From Citrobacter sp. FP75 (GTDB lineage: Bacteria; Pseudomonadota; Gammaproteobacteria; Enterobacterales; Enterobacteriaceae): DNA of 64,000 nucleotides. Made by a program: the position numbers and the translations under genes. The notes under the pieces are model-generated. The model was not told where the DNA came from. It did no database searches and saw nothing but the letters and a program-made list of their open reading frames with translations. Of the stretch, positions 9,250 to 18,425 are shown one piece after another. The number at the start of each line of letters is the position of its first letter. Within the stretch, counting starts at the first letter, position 1. The stretch lies in assembly GCF_018342065.1 (NCBI RefSeq), contig NZ_JAFDOE010000005.1, positions 62,001 to 126,000 on the forward strand, in the 5' to 3' direction.

Positions 9250-9834
9250 ATGAAATTAAAGTTAATTGCGCTTTCTCTCGTTCTGTCTGCAGCATCTACC
9301 TCAGCGTTTGCCATTGACGGCGGCCAGGTAGATTTCGCCGGTCTGGTCAGCGATAACACCTGTGTACCGCACGTTAACGGCGGCAGCCAGGACGGTCAGG
9401 TTCAGTTGAACACGGCCAAAATAGCAGAAGTGAGTGCCGATGGGGGCGTTCAACCGAACAGCGCTGGCGTACAGCCAGAGTCATTCTATATTACCGTAGA
9501 CTGTGGCGCAGGTAACCTCAATCAGAAGGCTCAACTCAGCATGGCTTCTACGTTCTTCAGTAACAGCAACGGCACGCTGAATAACGACGACTCCATCAGT
9601 AACCCGGCTACCGGCGTTAACCTTGCTATCCACGCGGTCGATGCTTCCTCTGACACACTGGCGTATAAGCAGGTGAAAGTGAATGATCCTGCTGATATCC
9701 ATGAATCGTCTTTTGGCACTGACGGTATTGCCAAATTCAACTTCGTTGTTTCCTATGTCAAACAGTCCGGCGCAGTGCCAGTGACCGCAGGCTACGTGAA
9801 ATCTAATACAGCGTACACCCTGACCTATAACTAA
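9250..9834 (+). CDS. Fimbrial major subunit, YadN type, copy 2
   Basis: This 194-residue pilin is a close paralogue of the gene at 8197. Both share the mature start AIDGGQxDFAGLVSDNTC, the segment NGGSQDGQVQLNTAK, TFFSNS, GTLNNDDSI and the end AGYVKSNTAYTLTYN. Differences cluster in residues about 70-80, 100-110 and 130-150, which are probably surface loops. The signal peptide is MKLKLIALSLVLSAASTSAFA. It has its own candidate promoter and an ATG start behind AAGGAT. The copies arose by tandem duplication followed by divergence (inference). Either one or both could build the shaft. Confidence 0.9.
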   Translation: MKLKLIALSLVLSAASTSAFAIDGGQVDFAGLVSDNTCVPHVNGGSQDGQVQLNTAKIAEVSADGGVQPNSAGVQPESFYITVDCGAGNLNQKAQLSMASTFFSNSNGTLNNDDSISNPATGVNLAIHAVDASSDTLAYKQVKVNDPADIHESSFGTDGIAKFNFVVSYVKQSGAVPVTAGYVKSNTAYTLTYN

Positions 9835-9849
9835 TAGCTAAGGCTTTAT

Positions 9850-9878
9850 GGGGGAGCATTGTTCAACAACGCTCCCCC
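9850..9878 (+). terminator. Strong hairpin between pilin copy 2 and chaperone gene
   Basis: GGGGGAGC pairs with GCTCCCCC, and the inside TTGTT/ACAA pairs add to the stem. The tail is AAATAAT rather than a T-run, so it is more likely a partial terminator or an mRNA-stabilising 3' structure than a full stop. In fimbrial operons such a hairpin raises the ratio of major subunit to chaperone and usher mRNA. Confidence 0.7.
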
Positions 9879-9904
9879 CAAATAATCTCCATGGAGGAAT
9901 AACA

Positions 9905-10648
9905 ATGACCAGGATGCGTCGTTCTCTTTTAGTTGCCCTGTCAACCCTCGCCGCATTTTCAGCTATTCAACCTGCGATGGCCGATATTGTCCTTTCTGGC
10001 ACCCGTATCATCTATAAAGAGGCGCAAAAGGACGTCTCTATTCGTCTGGAAAATAAAGGTTCCCGCCCCGCGCTGGTACAAAGCTGGCTGGACGATGGCG
10101 ACCAGAATGCCGACCCGAGCACCATCAATGTGCCTTTTAACGCCACGCCGCCGGTTTCCCGCATCGAACCGGGCCGTGGGCAGACGGTCAAATTTACCTA
10201 CACCGGCAGCCGCTCGTTACCTAAAGATCGCGAAAGCATTTACTGGTTTAACGTGCTGGAAGTCCCACCGAAAATGAAAGATGAAGACGTTAAAGAGAAA
10301 AATATTCTCCAGCTGGCGTTCCGCACGCGCATAAAAATGTTTTATCGCCCCGAAGGTCTGGAAGGCACAGCCACAGAAGCGCCACAGAAACTACAGTGGC
10401 GGATGCAGCAAAAAGCGGGGAAACCGGTCATCCATGTTATTAACCCTACCGGTTATTTCGTTTCATTTAACAAAGTTGAGGCCGTCGTCGGCGGGCGAAA
10501 ATATACCGTTTCCGCTTCCATGGTCGCACCAAAAGGCGAATCTGATTTCACTATTTCTGGGTTAACCGGTACCCCAGCCAAAACCAGCATTAATTATATT
10601 GCTATTAGCGACTTTGGCGGTGCCATTAACGGCAAGGTGGATATTTAA
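9905..10648 (+). CDS. yadV: Periplasmic fimbrial chaperone (PapD-like)
   Basis: This 247-residue protein is the EcpD/YadV chaperone. It has a signal peptide ending near PAMA (about residue 26) and then DIVLSGTRIIYKEAQKDVSIRLENKG, the conserved G1/A1 strand region of PapD-type chaperones. The segment SIYWFNVLEVPPK is the family signature. The F1-G1 loop (NVPFNATPPVSRIEPG) is short, so it is of the FGS type. A GGAGG at 9893-9897 fixes the ATG. It caps pilin subunits in the periplasm and hands them to the usher encoded next. Confidence 0.94.
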   Translation: MTRMRRSLLVALSTLAAFSAIQPAMADIVLSGTRIIYKEAQKDVSIRLENKGSRPALVQSWLDDGDQNADPSTINVPFNATPPVSRIEPGRGQTVKFTYTGSRSLPKDRESIYWFNVLEVPPKMKDEDVKEKNILQLAFRTRIKMFYRPEGLEGTATEAPQKLQWRMQQKAGKPVIHVINPTGYFVSFNKVEAVVGGRKYTVSASMVAPKGESDFTISGLTGTPAKTSINYIAISDFGGAINGKVDI

Positions 10649-10679
10649 CACATTTACATCAATATTTTCGGATGCCCCC

Positions 10680-13280
10680 ATGAAACAGTCGTCAACACCA
10701 TTCAGGATCAAATCCCTGACCCGTTTTATTGCTTTTACCCTCTTGTCAGGCAGTATTTCTGCGTGGGCTGAAAATGAAACGCTAGAGTTTGACAGCTCGT
10801 TTTTGATGGGGCCAGGCTCCAGTGACGTCGACCTCAATCGCTATTCCAACGGTAATGTGATTTCACCAGGCCGCTACGACGCTAGCGCTTACGTTAATAA
10901 CGACCTGGTCACCACGCTGAAGGTTGAATTTATTGAAGTCCAAAAAGGAATAACGCAGGCCTGTATTACGCCAAAAATATTAAGTCAATTACATATCCGT
11001 ATGCCCGAAGACCTTCCTGAAAACGCGATACTGCTCCAGCGGGAAGATAATGCGGACAGCTGTCTTAACCTCACGCTGGCGATCCCTCAATCTTCCGTCC
11101 ACTTCGACGGCGGCGACCAACGACTGGACGTGGGCGTACCGCAAATATGGGTGCAAAAAGGCTTCGCCAACTATGTTGATCCCTCGTTGTGGGACGATGG
11201 CGTTCCGGCCGCCATGCTGTCTTACAACCTCAGCGCCTGGAAAAGCCAGAACGACTACGGCAACGATGATAGCGTGTATGCCGGTTTTAACGGCGGTGTT
11301 AACCTTGGCGCGTGGCATTTCCGCGCGCAGGGTAACTACTCGTGGCAGAAAGACGGCAGCAGCGAGATTGAATATCAGAACCGCTACGTTCAGCGGGATA
11401 TCGCCGCGCTGCGCTCTCAACTGATACTCGGTGAATCCAGCACCAGCGGCGACAGCTTCGATACCGTCAGCCTGCGCGGCATGCGTCTGTACAGTGAATC
11501 ACAGATGCTGCCGCCGCAGCTCGCCAGCTATGCGCCAACGATCCGCGGCGTCGCCAAAAGCAACGCGAAGGTGACCATCACGCAAAACGGCTACAAAATC
11601 TACGAAACCACGGTGCCGCCGGGACCGTTTTCGATTGACGATCTTTCACCGTCCGGCTACGGCGCCGACCTGGAAGTCACCGTTACCGAAGCCGATGGCT
11701 CGAAGCATACCTTTAGCCAGGCCTTCTCGTCGCTGGTGCAAATGATGCACCCCGGTGTCGGCAGTTGGGATATCAGCGTCGGCCAGGTCAACGACGACAG
11801 CCTGCATGACGAACCCGGCCTCGCGCAGGGGACATTTTACTACGGCTTTAACAGCACCTTTACTGGCTTTAGCGGCATTCAGGCCACCGACAATGGCTAT
11901 TTAGCCGGGCTGCTGGGCGTGGGCATGAATACCCTCGTCGGCGCCATTTCGTTTGACGTGACGCAATCACAGGCCGAGATCCCTGACGATAAAACCTACA
12001 GTGGCCAGAGCTACCGTGTGTCGTGGAATAAATTCTTCGCGCCTACCGACACCTCGCTGAACATCGCGGCCTATCGCTACTCCACCAAAGAGTATTTGGG
12101 CCTCAGCGACGCGCTGAGCATTATTGACGATGCCAGGTACAGCACCAGCGATAACGCTCACGGCATGAACAACTACTCGCGGATGAAAAACCAGTTCACC
12201 ATCAGTCTCAACCAGAGCCTGAAGGACGAGGATATCAACTACGGGTCGCTTTACCTCACCGGCAGTTGGGCCGATTACTGGGTCACCAATGATTCGCGTA
12301 GCAGCTTCTCCGCCGGTTACAGCAATAGCATCGGCTGGGCCAGCTACAGTATCAACCTGCAGCGCACCTACGATGAAGATAACAAACGCGATGACTCGGT
12401 CTACCTCAGCGTCACAGTTCCGCTGGATAAACTGCTGGGCAACGACCACGACAGCGGCGGCTTCCGCACCCTGAACAGCAGCATCAGCAGCGATTTCAAA
12501 GGCAGCAACCAGTTCAACACTAGCGCCAGCGGCTACAGCGCCGATAACCGCTGGAACTATAGCGTGAGCACCGCGTACAACATGGAAAAAGAGGGCAAAA
12601 ACCTCTCAACCCTTAGCTCTTACGTCAGCTACGATTCCAGCTACGGCAATATCGCCGCCTCGGCGTCGGCCAGCAACGACAGCTCGCGCCAGTATTCCTT
12701 AAATACCGACGGCGGCTTTGTGCTGCACAGCGGCGGCTTAACCTTCAGTAACCAGAGCTTTGGCGACAGCGACACGCTGGTATTGATCGACGCCCCCGGC
12801 GCGCAGGGCGCACGTATTGACTACGGCAACAGCACCGTTGACCGCTTTGGCTATGGTATTGGCAATTCGCTAACGCCGTACCGGGAAAATATTATCTCAC
12901 TTGATATCAACGAACTGGATAACGACGTTGAGATGAAAAGCACCAGCGCCACCGTGATCCCGCGTCGCGGCGCGGTTGTGGTGAGCAAATTCGAAACCGA
13001 TCAGGGTAGATCCGCCATTCTCAATCTGGTCCGTAGCGATCGCCAGCCGGTGCCGTTCACCGCAGAAGTGTATGACCTGAATAATAATTTGCTGGGTACC
13101 GTAGGCCAGGGTAGTCAGGCTTTCGTGCGCGGTATTAGTGACAGTGGCGAGCTTGACGTTCGCTGGAGCATGAAGGGCCAGACCCAACGCTGCCGTTTGC
13201 ACTATCAGGTGACAACAGGCAACGAAAAGAAAATGGACAAAACCATCGTGTTAGGCGCCGTGCCGTGCCAAATGCAATAG
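10680..13280 (+). CDS. htrE: Outer membrane fimbrial usher
   Basis: This 866-residue protein matches the HtrE/FimD usher family. After a signal peptide (ending SISAWA) the mature N-terminal domain begins ENETLEFDSSFLMGPGSSDVDLNRY, which binds chaperone-subunit complexes. A 24-strand beta-barrel with an internal plug follows. The C-terminal domains include PRRGAVV and the closing Cys pair (CRLHYQV...CQM). The ATG at 10680 is 32 bases after the chaperone stop. It secretes and assembles the pilus. The E. coli homologue has 865 residues. Confidence 0.96.
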   Translation: MKQSSTPFRIKSLTRFIAFTLLSGSISAWAENETLEFDSSFLMGPGSSDVDLNRYSNGNVISPGRYDASAYVNNDLVTTLKVEFIEVQKGITQACITPKILSQLHIRMPEDLPENAILLQREDNADSCLNLTLAIPQSSVHFDGGDQRLDVGVPQIWVQKGFANYVDPSLWDDGVPAAMLSYNLSAWKSQNDYGNDDSVYAGFNGGVNLGAWHFRAQGNYSWQKDGSSEIEYQNRYVQRDIAALRSQLILGESSTSGDSFDTVSLRGMRLYSESQMLPPQLASYAPTIRGVAKSNAKVTITQNGYKIYETTVPPGPFSIDDLSPSGYGADLEVTVTEADGSKHTFSQAFSSLVQMMHPGVGSWDISVGQVNDDSLHDEPGLAQGTFYYGFNSTFTGFSGIQATDNGYLAGLLGVGMNTLVGAISFDVTQSQAEIPDDKTYSGQSYRVSWNKFFAPTDTSLNIAAYRYSTKEYLGLSDALSIIDDARYSTSDNAHGMNNYSRMKNQFTISLNQSLKDEDINYGSLYLTGSWADYWVTNDSRSSFSAGYSNSIGWASYSINLQRTYDEDNKRDDSVYLSVTVPLDKLLGNDHDSGGFRTLNSSISSDFKGSNQFNTSASGYSADNRWNYSVSTAYNMEKEGKNLSTLSSYVSYDSSYGNIAASASASNDSSRQYSLNTDGGFVLHSGGLTFSNQSFGDSDTLVLIDAPGAQGARIDYGNSTVDRFGYGIGNSLTPYRENIISLDINELDNDVEMKSTSATVIPRRGAVVVSKFETDQGRSAILNLVRSDRQPVPFTAEVYDLNNNLLGTVGQGSQAFVRGISDSGELDVRWSMKGQTQRCRLHYQVTTGNEKKMDKTIVLGAVPCQMQ

Positions 13281-13296
13281 ATTACGAGGATAAAGA

Positions 13297-13869
13297 ATGA
13301 CAATACACCGCGTAGTCCACTGGCTGACGCTCTCTGCTGCGCTACTGACACCACCGGGCTTTGCCGCCTCACAGGGGTTAAGCCTGGATTTCACCGCCGT
13401 GATTGAAGAGACCACCTGCGTGATGAAAGTCAGCAGTCTGAATAATACTGCGGTCAGCGGCAGCGGAACACAATATGCGCTCACCATTCCGAATATCGGT
13501 ATCGCCGAGCTACTTAACGTAACCGCCAGCACCGAGGGCAGCTTCAAGATTCTGCCCACGGAGTGTAACAATGAAATTTCCTCAATCAGGATGTCCATTC
13601 AGGGCACCACGCTGTCGAATACCGCCTACATGCTGCAAAACACGCTAACCAGCGGCAACGCCGAAAACGTCGCGCTGGGGTTTAAACCACACGGTACGGA
13701 CGACGGCAGTCGCCTGAAACTTGATGGCACAACAAAAACCAACTGGAGCCAAAGCCAAATTGCAGATGGTATGGATTTGGACGCCTTTTTCCGTCGCGCC
13801 AGTTCTTCAAAAGAACCAACGCCGGGCGATTTTCAGGCCAAAGCGACCTTTACGTTTACCTATGAATAG
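13297..13869 (+). CDS. yadM: Minor fimbrial subunit, YadM position
   Basis: This 190-residue protein has a signal peptide (cleavage expected after GFAA, near residue 24) and a pilin fold: LDFTAVIEETTC near the N-terminus, a second cysteine (PTEC) and a C-terminal strand ending TFTFTYE. It lies 16 bases after the usher gene. It is assigned as yadM by position and size; sequence identity to E. coli YadM is not checked. It is probably an adaptor or minor pilin. Confidence 0.8.
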   Translation: MTIHRVVHWLTLSAALLTPPGFAASQGLSLDFTAVIEETTCVMKVSSLNNTAVSGSGTQYALTIPNIGIAELLNVTASTEGSFKILPTECNNEISSIRMSIQGTTLSNTAYMLQNTLTSGNAENVALGFKPHGTDDGSRLKLDGTTKTNWSQSQIADGMDLDAFFRRASSSKEPTPGDFQAKATFTFTYE

Positions 13870-13885
13870 CAGAGAGGCTGCATTG

Positions 13886-14476
13886 ATGCGATATCTGTTA
13901 CCGCTGTGTACCGCGCTGGCGGTGTTCCTGACCACGGTGTCTGTCCGGGCGGGCGTCAACTCGCTGGAGCTGACGGTTTCCACCACCATTACGCCATCAA
14001 CGTGCCTGGCGACTCTGCGTGACGACAGCGGCACGGCCAATGCGGTCGTAGATATTGGCGACGTCTACATTCCGCAGATCGTCAATAAGAGCAAATCGCG
14101 CGCCTTCTCGTTAGTGTTCAGCGATTGTATTGGGTTGGCTAAAAAACAGGCGACCGTCACCCTGACGGCCAAAACCGGCTGCGATGGTATCTCCGGCGGC
14201 GGTAACGGGTTTCGCAACGCTCTCAACGGTAGCGATGACGCCGCTGGCGTCTCGGCTGAAATCTGGACCACGTCCGAGCCGGAAAGCAGCGGCAGCAGGC
14301 AACTGAGCTGTGCCAGCCCCGTACAACAACTGATCGACCTGGCGCCGATGAGCGATGACACCACCCTTGTCTGGCCGCTCAGCACCCGCATCGTGCTGGC
14401 CTCCGGCAACACGATCGCAGATTTACACACCGGCGCCTTTTCCTCTCAGGGCCTGTTCACCATTAGCTATGAGTAA
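13886..14476 (+). CDS. yadL: Minor fimbrial subunit, YadL position
   Basis: This 196-residue minor pilin has a signal peptide (RYLLPLCTALAVFLTTVSVRA) and a pilin core with TPSTC, then DIGDVYIPQI, a second Cys (FSDC) and an extra Cys pair (TGCDG and QLSCASP), ending LFTISYE. The ATG at 13886 has AGAGAGG at the right distance. An earlier ATG at 13862 overlaps the previous stop but lacks a ribosome site. It is named by its place in the operon. Confidence 0.8.
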   Translation: MRYLLPLCTALAVFLTTVSVRAGVNSLELTVSTTITPSTCLATLRDDSGTANAVVDIGDVYIPQIVNKSKSRAFSLVFSDCIGLAKKQATVTLTAKTGCDGISGGGNGFRNALNGSDDAAGVSAEIWTTSEPESSGSRQLSCASPVQQLIDLAPMSDDTTLVWPLSTRIVLASGNTIADLHTGAFSSQGLFTISYE

Positions 14477-14482
14477 ATTGCG

Positions 14483-15058
14483 ATGAGCAAATTATTATAC
14501 GGCATAGCGGTACTCGGCTTAGGGCTTCTGGCTCCCCTGAGTCAGGCCGATACCGATGTCGAAATCAAGGCCAATATTGTTAATACCAGTTGCCAGATCT
14601 CCGTCGACAATAATGGTCTGGTCGATTTGGGTACCCAGGGGCTCGACTACTTCGCCAGAGATATCACTGCCGAAGACTTTTACCAGGGCGGCAGCTCCTT
14701 CTATATACACATAAAGGAGTGTATGCCGGTCAGCGGCAGGGAACCGTCGAAACTGACCGTGCATTTTTCGCCGCTATCCGGCAGCTTTGCCGTGGGCTCG
14801 GCGCAAATCTTCGCCAACGACGCCGTCGACGGCGCGAAAAACGTCGGGGTGGTGATTTTCTCGGTTAACGACGCCAACAACGTTTTCAACGTGATAAATA
14901 CCGACGGTACACCACGCAGCCGCTACGACGTGACCGCCGCCGACTACGCCGACAGCCGCTACACTTTTTACGCCCGGATGCAGAAAATTCAATCCGGGCA
15001 GTCCATCGTCAGCGGCGCGGTAAAGTCCAGCGTGTTGGTATCGGTTTATTACGAATAA
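14483..15058 (+). CDS. yadK: Minor fimbrial subunit, YadK position
   Basis: This 191-residue pilin has a signal peptide MSKLLYGIAVLGLGLLAPLSQA. The mature part begins DTDVEIKANIVNTSCQISV and contains the second Cys in HIKECMPVSG. It ends VLVSVYYE, the donor-strand-type C-terminus. It starts 6 bases after the yadL stop, so the two are probably coupled. It is named by operon position and is likely an adaptor below the tip. Confidence 0.8.
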   Translation: MSKLLYGIAVLGLGLLAPLSQADTDVEIKANIVNTSCQISVDNNGLVDLGTQGLDYFARDITAEDFYQGGSSFYIHIKECMPVSGREPSKLTVHFSPLSGSFAVGSAQIFANDAVDGAKNVGVVIFSVNDANNVFNVINTDGTPRSRYDVTAADYADSRYTFYARMQKIQSGQSIVSGAVKSSVLVSVYYE

Positions 15059-15090
15059 AAGAGTTTGAAATTTTAAAAAGGAAATGACCA

Positions 15091-16332
15091 ATGGACAGAA
15101 AGAGTGTCATGCCATACCTATATCGCATTAGATTAATGAAATTAGCATTATCCGTCATTGCATTACTGAGCTTCTCATCTATGGTAGTGCAGGCAGCAAC
15201 ACAGACTTTTGTCTTAGGAAATGTTGTAAAAAAAGGAGGACCAACAGCAGATGGCTCGAATACACTCATCTATCCCAGTGGCCGGACAGTATATTTTAGT
15301 CAAACTAACACCCTCTCACCCGCCAATGTCACTATAAACTGGAATGGCAATCACGGCTCATCAAAAAGTAGCAACCTACTTTATTGTACCGAACTAGGGG
15401 CAACATCAAGTAATACTTTATCCATCGAGTCTGGGCTTGTCTCAGCGGGTTCTTACGCTGGGGTAGACATATTTAAAACCAATATTACCGGGCTTTACTT
15501 TTCTCTGAAATTACGTTCATTCAACGCATATGCGCTTGACATCACTGCGCCCGCCGTTACGATTAAAGACGGGACACTTCATGACGTCATTTCGATACAC
15601 GATCCAGGACATACCTGTTCTAGCGCAACGACAGATGGATACGGTTATAACGGTCTGGGCGGGCTAAGTTTTTACTCAGCAATTACGTTCTATACCGATC
15701 AAACTTATACCCCCAGCAGTTCGAAAATCGACCTGCTTAAGGAGGGAGGCTATCATTTGCGTATCGGGAATGAAAACCCAGGAGCAGGAATTGACAGTTA
15801 CTATCAGAATGTGACTTTCGATATCAGCGCCGTCACTGTCGCCGCCCCCACCTGTTCCACTCTACCAGTTGCCAGCGGTAATAGTGTCAGCGGTACCACA
15901 GTTAATCTGGGCAGCTACAGCCCGAAGCAAATTATTGACGGCGCCCCCCCCGTACCTTTTTCTATCAAACTGGCGGGGTGTAAGGGACTACGCAATATAA
16001 ACGTCACGCTCACCACCACCACTACGGCAACCGACAAAACCCAGCTCGGTAATATTCTCACCCTCAACCATGCCACCGGTGTCGGGCTGGAAATTCGCGG
16101 CGCCGCCAATAATTACAATGCGGAAATGCTGATGATTCCTAACGAGAGCACCTCGGTATATAACGATCAGCGCAACACCTCAGGCGATGACAACATCTAC
16201 GGCACCAGTGAAAACGGCAAGGTACAAACCCATACGCTGAATTTCCTTGCCACGCTTAAGCGCGACAGCAATCAACACATTGGTTCCGGGAAATTTAAAG
16301 CCAACGCTATCTTTACCATGGACTACCCCTGA
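15091..16332 (+). CDS. yadC: Fimbrial tip adhesin, YadC type
   Basis: This 413-residue protein is about twice pilin length, as expected for a tip adhesin with an N-terminal receptor-binding domain and a C-terminal pilin domain. The pilin domain begins near APTCSTLPV and contains TVNLGSYSPKQI, IKLAGCKGL and the end ANAIFTMDYP. The N-terminal half has paired cysteines (LYCTELG, GHTCSSATT). The signal peptide follows LMKLALSVIALLSFSS. I chose the ATG at 15091, where AAAAAGGA stands before it; internal Met codons at 15109 and 15136 are alternatives. The 5' half is distinctly more AT-rich than the 3' half. Confidence 0.88.
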   Translation: MDRKSVMPYLYRIRLMKLALSVIALLSFSSMVVQAATQTFVLGNVVKKGGPTADGSNTLIYPSGRTVYFSQTNTLSPANVTINWNGNHGSSKSSNLLYCTELGATSSNTLSIESGLVSAGSYAGVDIFKTNITGLYFSLKLRSFNAYALDITAPAVTIKDGTLHDVISIHDPGHTCSSATTDGYGYNGLGGLSFYSAITFYTDQTYTPSSSKIDLLKEGGYHLRIGNENPGAGIDSYYQNVTFDISAVTVAAPTCSTLPVASGNSVSGTTVNLGSYSPKQIIDGAPPVPFSIKLAGCKGLRNINVTLTTTTTATDKTQLGNILTLNHATGVGLEIRGAANNYNAEMLMIPNESTSVYNDQRNTSGDDNIYGTSENGKVQTHTLNFLATLKRDSNQHIGSGKFKANAIFTMDYP

Positions 16333-16346
16333 CAAAACCTTCTGCG

Positions 16347-16365
16347 GCGCCCCCCGCCGGGGCGC
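16347..16365 (+). terminator. GC hairpin after the fimbrial operon
   Basis: GCGCCCC, a loop CCGCC, then GGGGCGC, 14 bases after the yadC stop, followed by TTAAATC. The T-tract is poor, but the position makes it a likely operon end. Confidence 0.6.
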
Positions 16366-16566
16366 TTAAATCACAATCAAGGCTGACGGCAACCCTGTTT
16401 TCCGCCACAGGATATGCCGATCGGCTGAGAATATCGGTGTCATTCCCTGAGCCATTCCCGACGGGCGTATCGCCGGGATTTGCCCACAAAGGGCTAACGT
16501 TCCCTTCTCTCTTCCCCTACAATGCGCGAATTGCATTCATACAATTTATGACCAACAGGGGTTATG

Positions 16567-17358
16567 ATGAAACCGACCACGATTTCACTGCTGCAAAAAT
16601 GCAAGCAAGAGAAAAAGCGCTTCGCAACGATTACCGCCTACGACTACAGTTTTGCCAAACTGTTTGCCGACGAAGGCATTAACGTAATGCTGGTCGGCGA
16701 CTCGCTGGGCATGACGATTCAAGGACACGATTCCACCCTGCCAGTCACCGTCGAAGACATCGCCTACCACACCCGCGCGGTGCGTCGCGGTGCACCGAAC
16801 TGCCTGCTGCTGTCCGACCTGCCGTTTATGGCGTACGCCACGCCGGAACAGGCGTTTGCAAACGCCGCGGTGGTTATGCGTGCGGGCGCCAACATGGTCA
16901 AGATCGAAGGCGGTGCGTGGCTGGTTGATACGGTGAAAATGCTCACCGAACGTGCCGTGCCGGTTTGCGGTCATCTGGGGTTAACCCCGCAGTCGGTGAA
17001 CGTATTTGGTGGCTATAAAATTCAGGGCCGCGGCAATGCCGGCGACGTTCTGCTGGAAGATGCGTTGGCGCTGGAAGCCGCAGGCGCACAGCTACTGGTA
17101 CTCGAATGTGTACCCATTGAGCTGGCGAAACGCGTGACTGAAGCACTGTCAATTCCGGTGATTGGTATCGGTGCGGGCAATGTCACCGACGGTCAGATTC
17201 TGGTGATGCACGACGCTTTCGGCATTACCGGCGGTCATATTCCTAAATTTGCCAGGAATTTCCTCGCTGAAGCGGGCGACATACGCGCCGCAGTACGGCA
17301 GTATATTGCTGAGGTTGAATCCGGCGTCTATCCGGGTGAAGAACACAGTTTCCATTAA
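16567..17358 (+). CDS. panB: 3-methyl-2-oxobutanoate hydroxymethyltransferase
   Basis: This is the first enzyme of pantothenate synthesis: it adds a hydroxymethyl group from methylene-tetrahydrofolate to 2-oxoisovalerate. It has 263 residues with the conserved [16 protein letters not shown] (magnesium ligand Asp) and [15 protein letters not shown] segments. One residue is missing relative to E. coli in the QGRGNAGD loop. Two ATG codons stand in tandem (16564, 16567); the second gives the E. coli N-terminus [10 protein letters not shown] sequence of repetitive palindromes separates it from panC. Confidence 0.97.
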   Translation: MKPTTISLLQKCKQEKKRFATITAYDYSFAKLFADEGINVMLVGDSLGMTIQGHDSTLPVTVEDIAYHTRAVRRGAPNCLLLSDLPFMAYATPEQAFANAAVVMRAGANMVKIEGGAWLVDTVKMLTERAVPVCGHLGLTPQSVNVFGGYKIQGRGNAGDVLLEDALALEAAGAQLLVLECVPIELAKRVTEALSIPVIGIGAGNVTDGQILVMHDAFGITGGHIPKFARNFLAEAGDIRAAVRQYIAEVESGVYPGEEHSFH

Positions 17359-17379
17359 TTTATCTGCCAGCACGCCATT

Positions 17380-17460
17380 ACGCCGGATGGCGACGCTTTG
17401 CTTATCCGGCCTACAACGTCACGCGTAGGCCTGATAAACGAAGTGCCATCAGGCATCGTA
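17380..17460. repeat. REP/BIME element between panB and panC
   Basis: Two inverted units: GCCGGATGGCGACGCTTTGC then TTATCCGGCCTAC, and TAGGCCTGATAAACG then GCCATCAGGC. This is the enterobacterial repetitive extragenic palindrome pattern. It can stabilise the upstream message and bind gyrase, Pol I or IHF (known for REP elements generally). Confidence 0.9.
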
Positions 17461-17476
17461 TTTAAGGAGTCTTGTT

Positions 17477-18331
17477 GTGTTAATTATTGAAACTCTGCCG
17501 CTACTGCGCCAGCACATTCGTCGTCTGCGCCAGGAAGGTAAACGCGTCGCTCTGGTCCCTACCATGGGTAACTTGCACGACGGTCATATGAAATTGGTTG
17601 ATGAAGCAAAAGCTCAGGCTGATGTGGTGATCGTCAGTATTTTTGTTAACCCGATGCAGTTTGACCGAGTGGAAGACCTGGCGCGCTATCCGCGCACGCT
17701 GCAGGAAGATTGCGAAAAACTGAACAAGCGTAAAGTCGATATTGTCTTTGCTCCATCAGAGAAAGAAATCTATCCGCAAGGCACGGAAGGTCATACCTAT
17801 GTTGATGTTCCGGGACTGTCTACCATGCTGGAAGGCGCCAGCCGTCCGGGTCACTTCCGTGGCGTTTCCACTATCGTCAGTAAGCTGTTTAACCTGATCC
17901 AGCCAGATATCGCCTGCTTTGGAGAGAAGGATTTCCAGCAACTGGCGCTGATCCGCAAAATGGTGGCAGATATGGGTTATGACATTGAGATCGTCGGCGT
18001 ACCGATTATTCGCGCCAAAGACGGCTTAGCCCTAAGTTCGCGTAACGGCTATCTCACGGCAGAGCAGCGTAAAGTCGCCCCTGGTTTGCACAAAGTGATG
18101 AGCCATATCAGCGAAAAATTACAGGCAGGGGAACGCGATCTGGAAGAGATTATCGCCATTGCTGAGCACGAGTTGAATGAAAAAGGCTTCCGCGCCGACG
18201 ACATTCAGATCCGCGACGCCGACACGCTGCTTGAACTGACTGAAAGCAGTAAACGCGCAGTGATTCTGGTTGCCGCCTGGCTGGGTCAGGCTCGTCTGAT
18301 CGATAATCAAAGCGTTACATTAGCCCAGTAG
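17477..18331 (+). CDS. panC: Pantoate-beta-alanine ligase
   Basis: This 284-residue enzyme condenses pantoate with beta-alanine using ATP to make pantothenate. The cytidylyltransferase-like ATP motif appears as [13 protein letters not shown] (HIGH-type), followed by [18 protein letters not shown] and the KMSKS-like SSRNGYL. The start is GTG behind AAGGAG, as in E. coli. It lies between panB and panD. Confidence 0.97.
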   Translation: MLIIETLPLLRQHIRRLRQEGKRVALVPTMGNLHDGHMKLVDEAKAQADVVIVSIFVNPMQFDRVEDLARYPRTLQEDCEKLNKRKVDIVFAPSEKEIYPQGTEGHTYVDVPGLSTMLEGASRPGHFRGVSTIVSKLFNLIQPDIACFGEKDFQQLALIRKMVADMGYDIEIVGVPIIRAKDGLALSSRNGYLTAEQRKVAPGLHKVMSHISEKLQAGERDLEEIIAIAEHELNEKGFRADDIQIRDADTLLELTESSKRAVILVAAWLGQARLIDNQSVTLAQ

Positions 18332-18346
18332 ACAGGGGTTAAAAAT

Positions 18347-18394
18347 CAGGCAATACTGCCTGAAAATTCTCAAAGCAGGTCAGTAGCACCTGCT
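18347..18394 (+). repeat. Two tandem hairpins between panC and panD
   Basis: CAGGCA-ATAC-TGCCTG followed by AGCAGGT-CAGTAGC-ACCTGCT. They fill most of the 94-base gap. In E. coli K-12 the gene yadD lies at this place; it is absent here. No T-run follows, so they may act as mRNA processing or stability signals. Confidence 0.6.
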
Positions 18395-18425
18395 TAGCCA
18401 AGGTAAACGACAGGGTATAGAAGTT

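Noticed and set aside
10599-10679. A longer usher start upstream of 10680
   Set aside because: The extension overlaps the chaperone gene and breaks the signal peptide; the ATG at 10680 gives a normal signal peptide and the family length.
17380-17460. REP/BIME arrays as possible CRISPR repeats
   Set aside because: The units are inverted pairs with REP consensus, not regularly spaced direct repeats, and there are no cas genes. The same holds for 47070-47152 and 53207-53285.
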